Shown: piece by piece, positions 15,064-15,940 of the stretch
Layout of the letters: each line of letters begins with the position of its first letter
Numbering within the stretch: the first letter of the stretch is position 1
Origin: DATGIQ01 sp035295665
GTDB taxonomy: Bacteria; Planctomycetota; Planctomycetia; Gemmatales; Gemmataceae
Direction of reading: 5' to 3'
DNA: 15,940 nt
NCBI GenBank assembly: GCA_035295665.1
Contig: DATGIQ010000317.1
Coordinates: 1 to 15,940 of the forward strand
The notes under the pieces: generated by a model
Databases searched by the model: none
What the model was told of the DNA's origin: nothing
What the model saw: only the letters and a program-made list of their open reading frames with translations
Translations under genes and position numbers: made by a program

Positions 15064-15940
15064 ATGAATCCTGGGAGCAAGACGTTGCCGACCGCCTCCG
15101 TCCCAGCGGAACCGCTCGCCGCTTCTCCGGATTGGAGTGGCCGAAACCTCGGCGATTTTCATCTCCTCCGCCGCCTGGGACAGGGCGGGATGGGCCAGGT
15201 CTATCTGGCCGAGCAGATCTCGCTTAAACGCAAGGTCGCGATCAAAACCATGCGGACCGACTTGGCCGTGTCGGCTGTGTCCTTGCAGCGCTTCAAAGCC
15301 GAGGCCGAGGCGATTGCCCGTGTCAGCCACGCCAACATTGTCCAAGTTTATGCGATCGGTGAAGAAGCCGGCCTGCATTACATGGCCTTGGAATATGTCG
15401 AAGGCCGCAATCTGGGCGAATTCCTGGCAAAGAAAGGACCGCCGGAGTTAGCGCTGGCGCTGCGCATCATGCGGCAAGTGGCCGCGGCTTTGCTGCGTGC
15501 CGGCGAGCTCGGCATCATCCACCGCGATATCAAGCCCGAAAACATCCTGCTGACCAAGCGGGGCGAAATCAAAGTGGCCGACTTTGGACTGTCGCGCTGC
15601 TTTACCGACGAGGTCAGCACCCAGCACCTGACCCAGACCGGGATCACGCTCGGGACCCCGCTCTACATGAGCCCGGAGCAAGTTCAGGGCCAGCCTTTGG
15701 ACCCGCGAACCGACATCTACTCATTCGGCGTCACCTGTTATCATCTCTTCGCCGGACACCCTCCGTTCTCCGGCCAAACGCCCTTTGAGGTCGCGTTGCA
15801 TCATGTGCAGACCGAGCCGGTGCCGCTGAACGAAATCCGGCCAGACCTGCCGCCGGAATTGGGTACGATCATCCACAAAATGATGGCCAAGAAGGTCGAG
15901 CACCGCTATCAGAATTGCGGCGAATTGCTCAAGGACATGA
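15064..15940 (+). CDS. Ser/Thr protein kinase (3' partial)
   Basis: Second Hanks-type kinase, open from the ATG at 15064 to the window end (292 codons plus one base), so the C-terminus is missing. Residues 1-28 are a Pro/Ala-rich leader, then LGDFHLLRRLGQGGMGQVYLAE with glycine loop 39-44, ATP Lys61, HRD 153-155 with Asn160, DFG 173-175, SPE at 203-205 (APE equivalent), and the DIYSFGVTCYHLFAGHPPF helix at about 217-235. Catalysis should be intact. Unlike the kinase at the window start there is no long insert between the lobes and no RPSL..YPELA leader, so it belongs to a different subfamily. Whether a membrane helix or repeats follow cannot be seen. The Shine-Dalgarno site is weak (AGAGCGG upstream). 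Confidence 0.93.
   Translation, partial: MNPGSKTLPTASVPAEPLAASPDWSGRNLGDFHLLRRLGQGGMGQVYLAEQISLKRKVAIKTMRTDLAVSAVSLQRFKAEAEAIARVSHANIVQVYAIGEEAGLHYMALEYVEGRNLGEFLAKKGPPELALALRIMRQVAAALLRAGELGIIHRDIKPENILLTKRGEIKVADFGLSRCFTDEVSTQHLTQTGITLGTPLYMSPEQVQGQPLDPRTDIYSFGVTCYHLFAGHPPFSGQTPFEVALHHVQTEPVPLNEIRPDLPPELGTIIHKMMAKKVEHRYQNCGELLKDM

Noticed and set aside
1..15940. CRISPR arrays, insertion sequences, tRNA genes, prophage
   Set aside because: I found no spaced direct repeats, transposase motifs, terminal inverted repeats or tRNA cloverleaf on either strand.

Overview
The window looks like chromosomal DNA from a planctomycete, probably a Gemmata/Pirellula-type lineage. This rests on: a giant Ser/Thr kinase fused to WD40-like and TPR segments, a second Hanks-type kinase, a DUF1559 pseudopilin-like protein (N-terminal prepilin motif, ADGS near the C-terminus) followed by a tiny lipoprotein gene, and GC-rich coding sequence. 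Taxonomy is inferred from gene content only.

Layout. 1-3960 (+): a kinase-TM-WD40-TPR protein whose 5' end lies outside the window. 3986-4013: a hairpin between convergent genes. 6009-4019 (-): a two-gene unit, a membrane-anchored peroxiredoxin-like protein and then a thiolase. The peroxiredoxin gene has an in-frame TGA exactly where the first Cys of the usual WCxxC motif should be, with a SECIS-like stem-loop just after it, so I read it as one 261-residue selenoprotein and not as two ORFs. 6010-6310: divergent promoter region. 6311-7564 (+): DUF1559 protein and small lipoprotein. 8525-7590 (-): TIGR01777-type SDR protein. 8661-8796 (+): SRP RNA (ffs). 8859-11643 (+): dnaX, ybaB/ebfC and recR. 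11737-13224 (+): rpoN. 13328-14911 (+): acyl-CoA carboxylase carboxyltransferase subunit. 15064-end (+): a second Ser/Thr kinase, cut by the window edge.

How the parts fit. dnaX-ybaB-recR is a conserved replication/recombination cluster, here preceded by the SRP RNA. dnaX contains a run of nine A residues; a -1 shift there would end after ten codons and give a 429-residue gamma-like product beside the 589-residue tau. The kinases, pseudopilin-like protein and lipoprotein are lineage-typical surface and signalling genes. The thiolase and carboxyltransferase belong to acyl-CoA metabolism but sit in different transcription units. The most unusual items are the probable selenoprotein with its SECIS and the A9 slippery site in dnaX. 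I see no CRISPR array, insertion sequence, tRNA or prophage.
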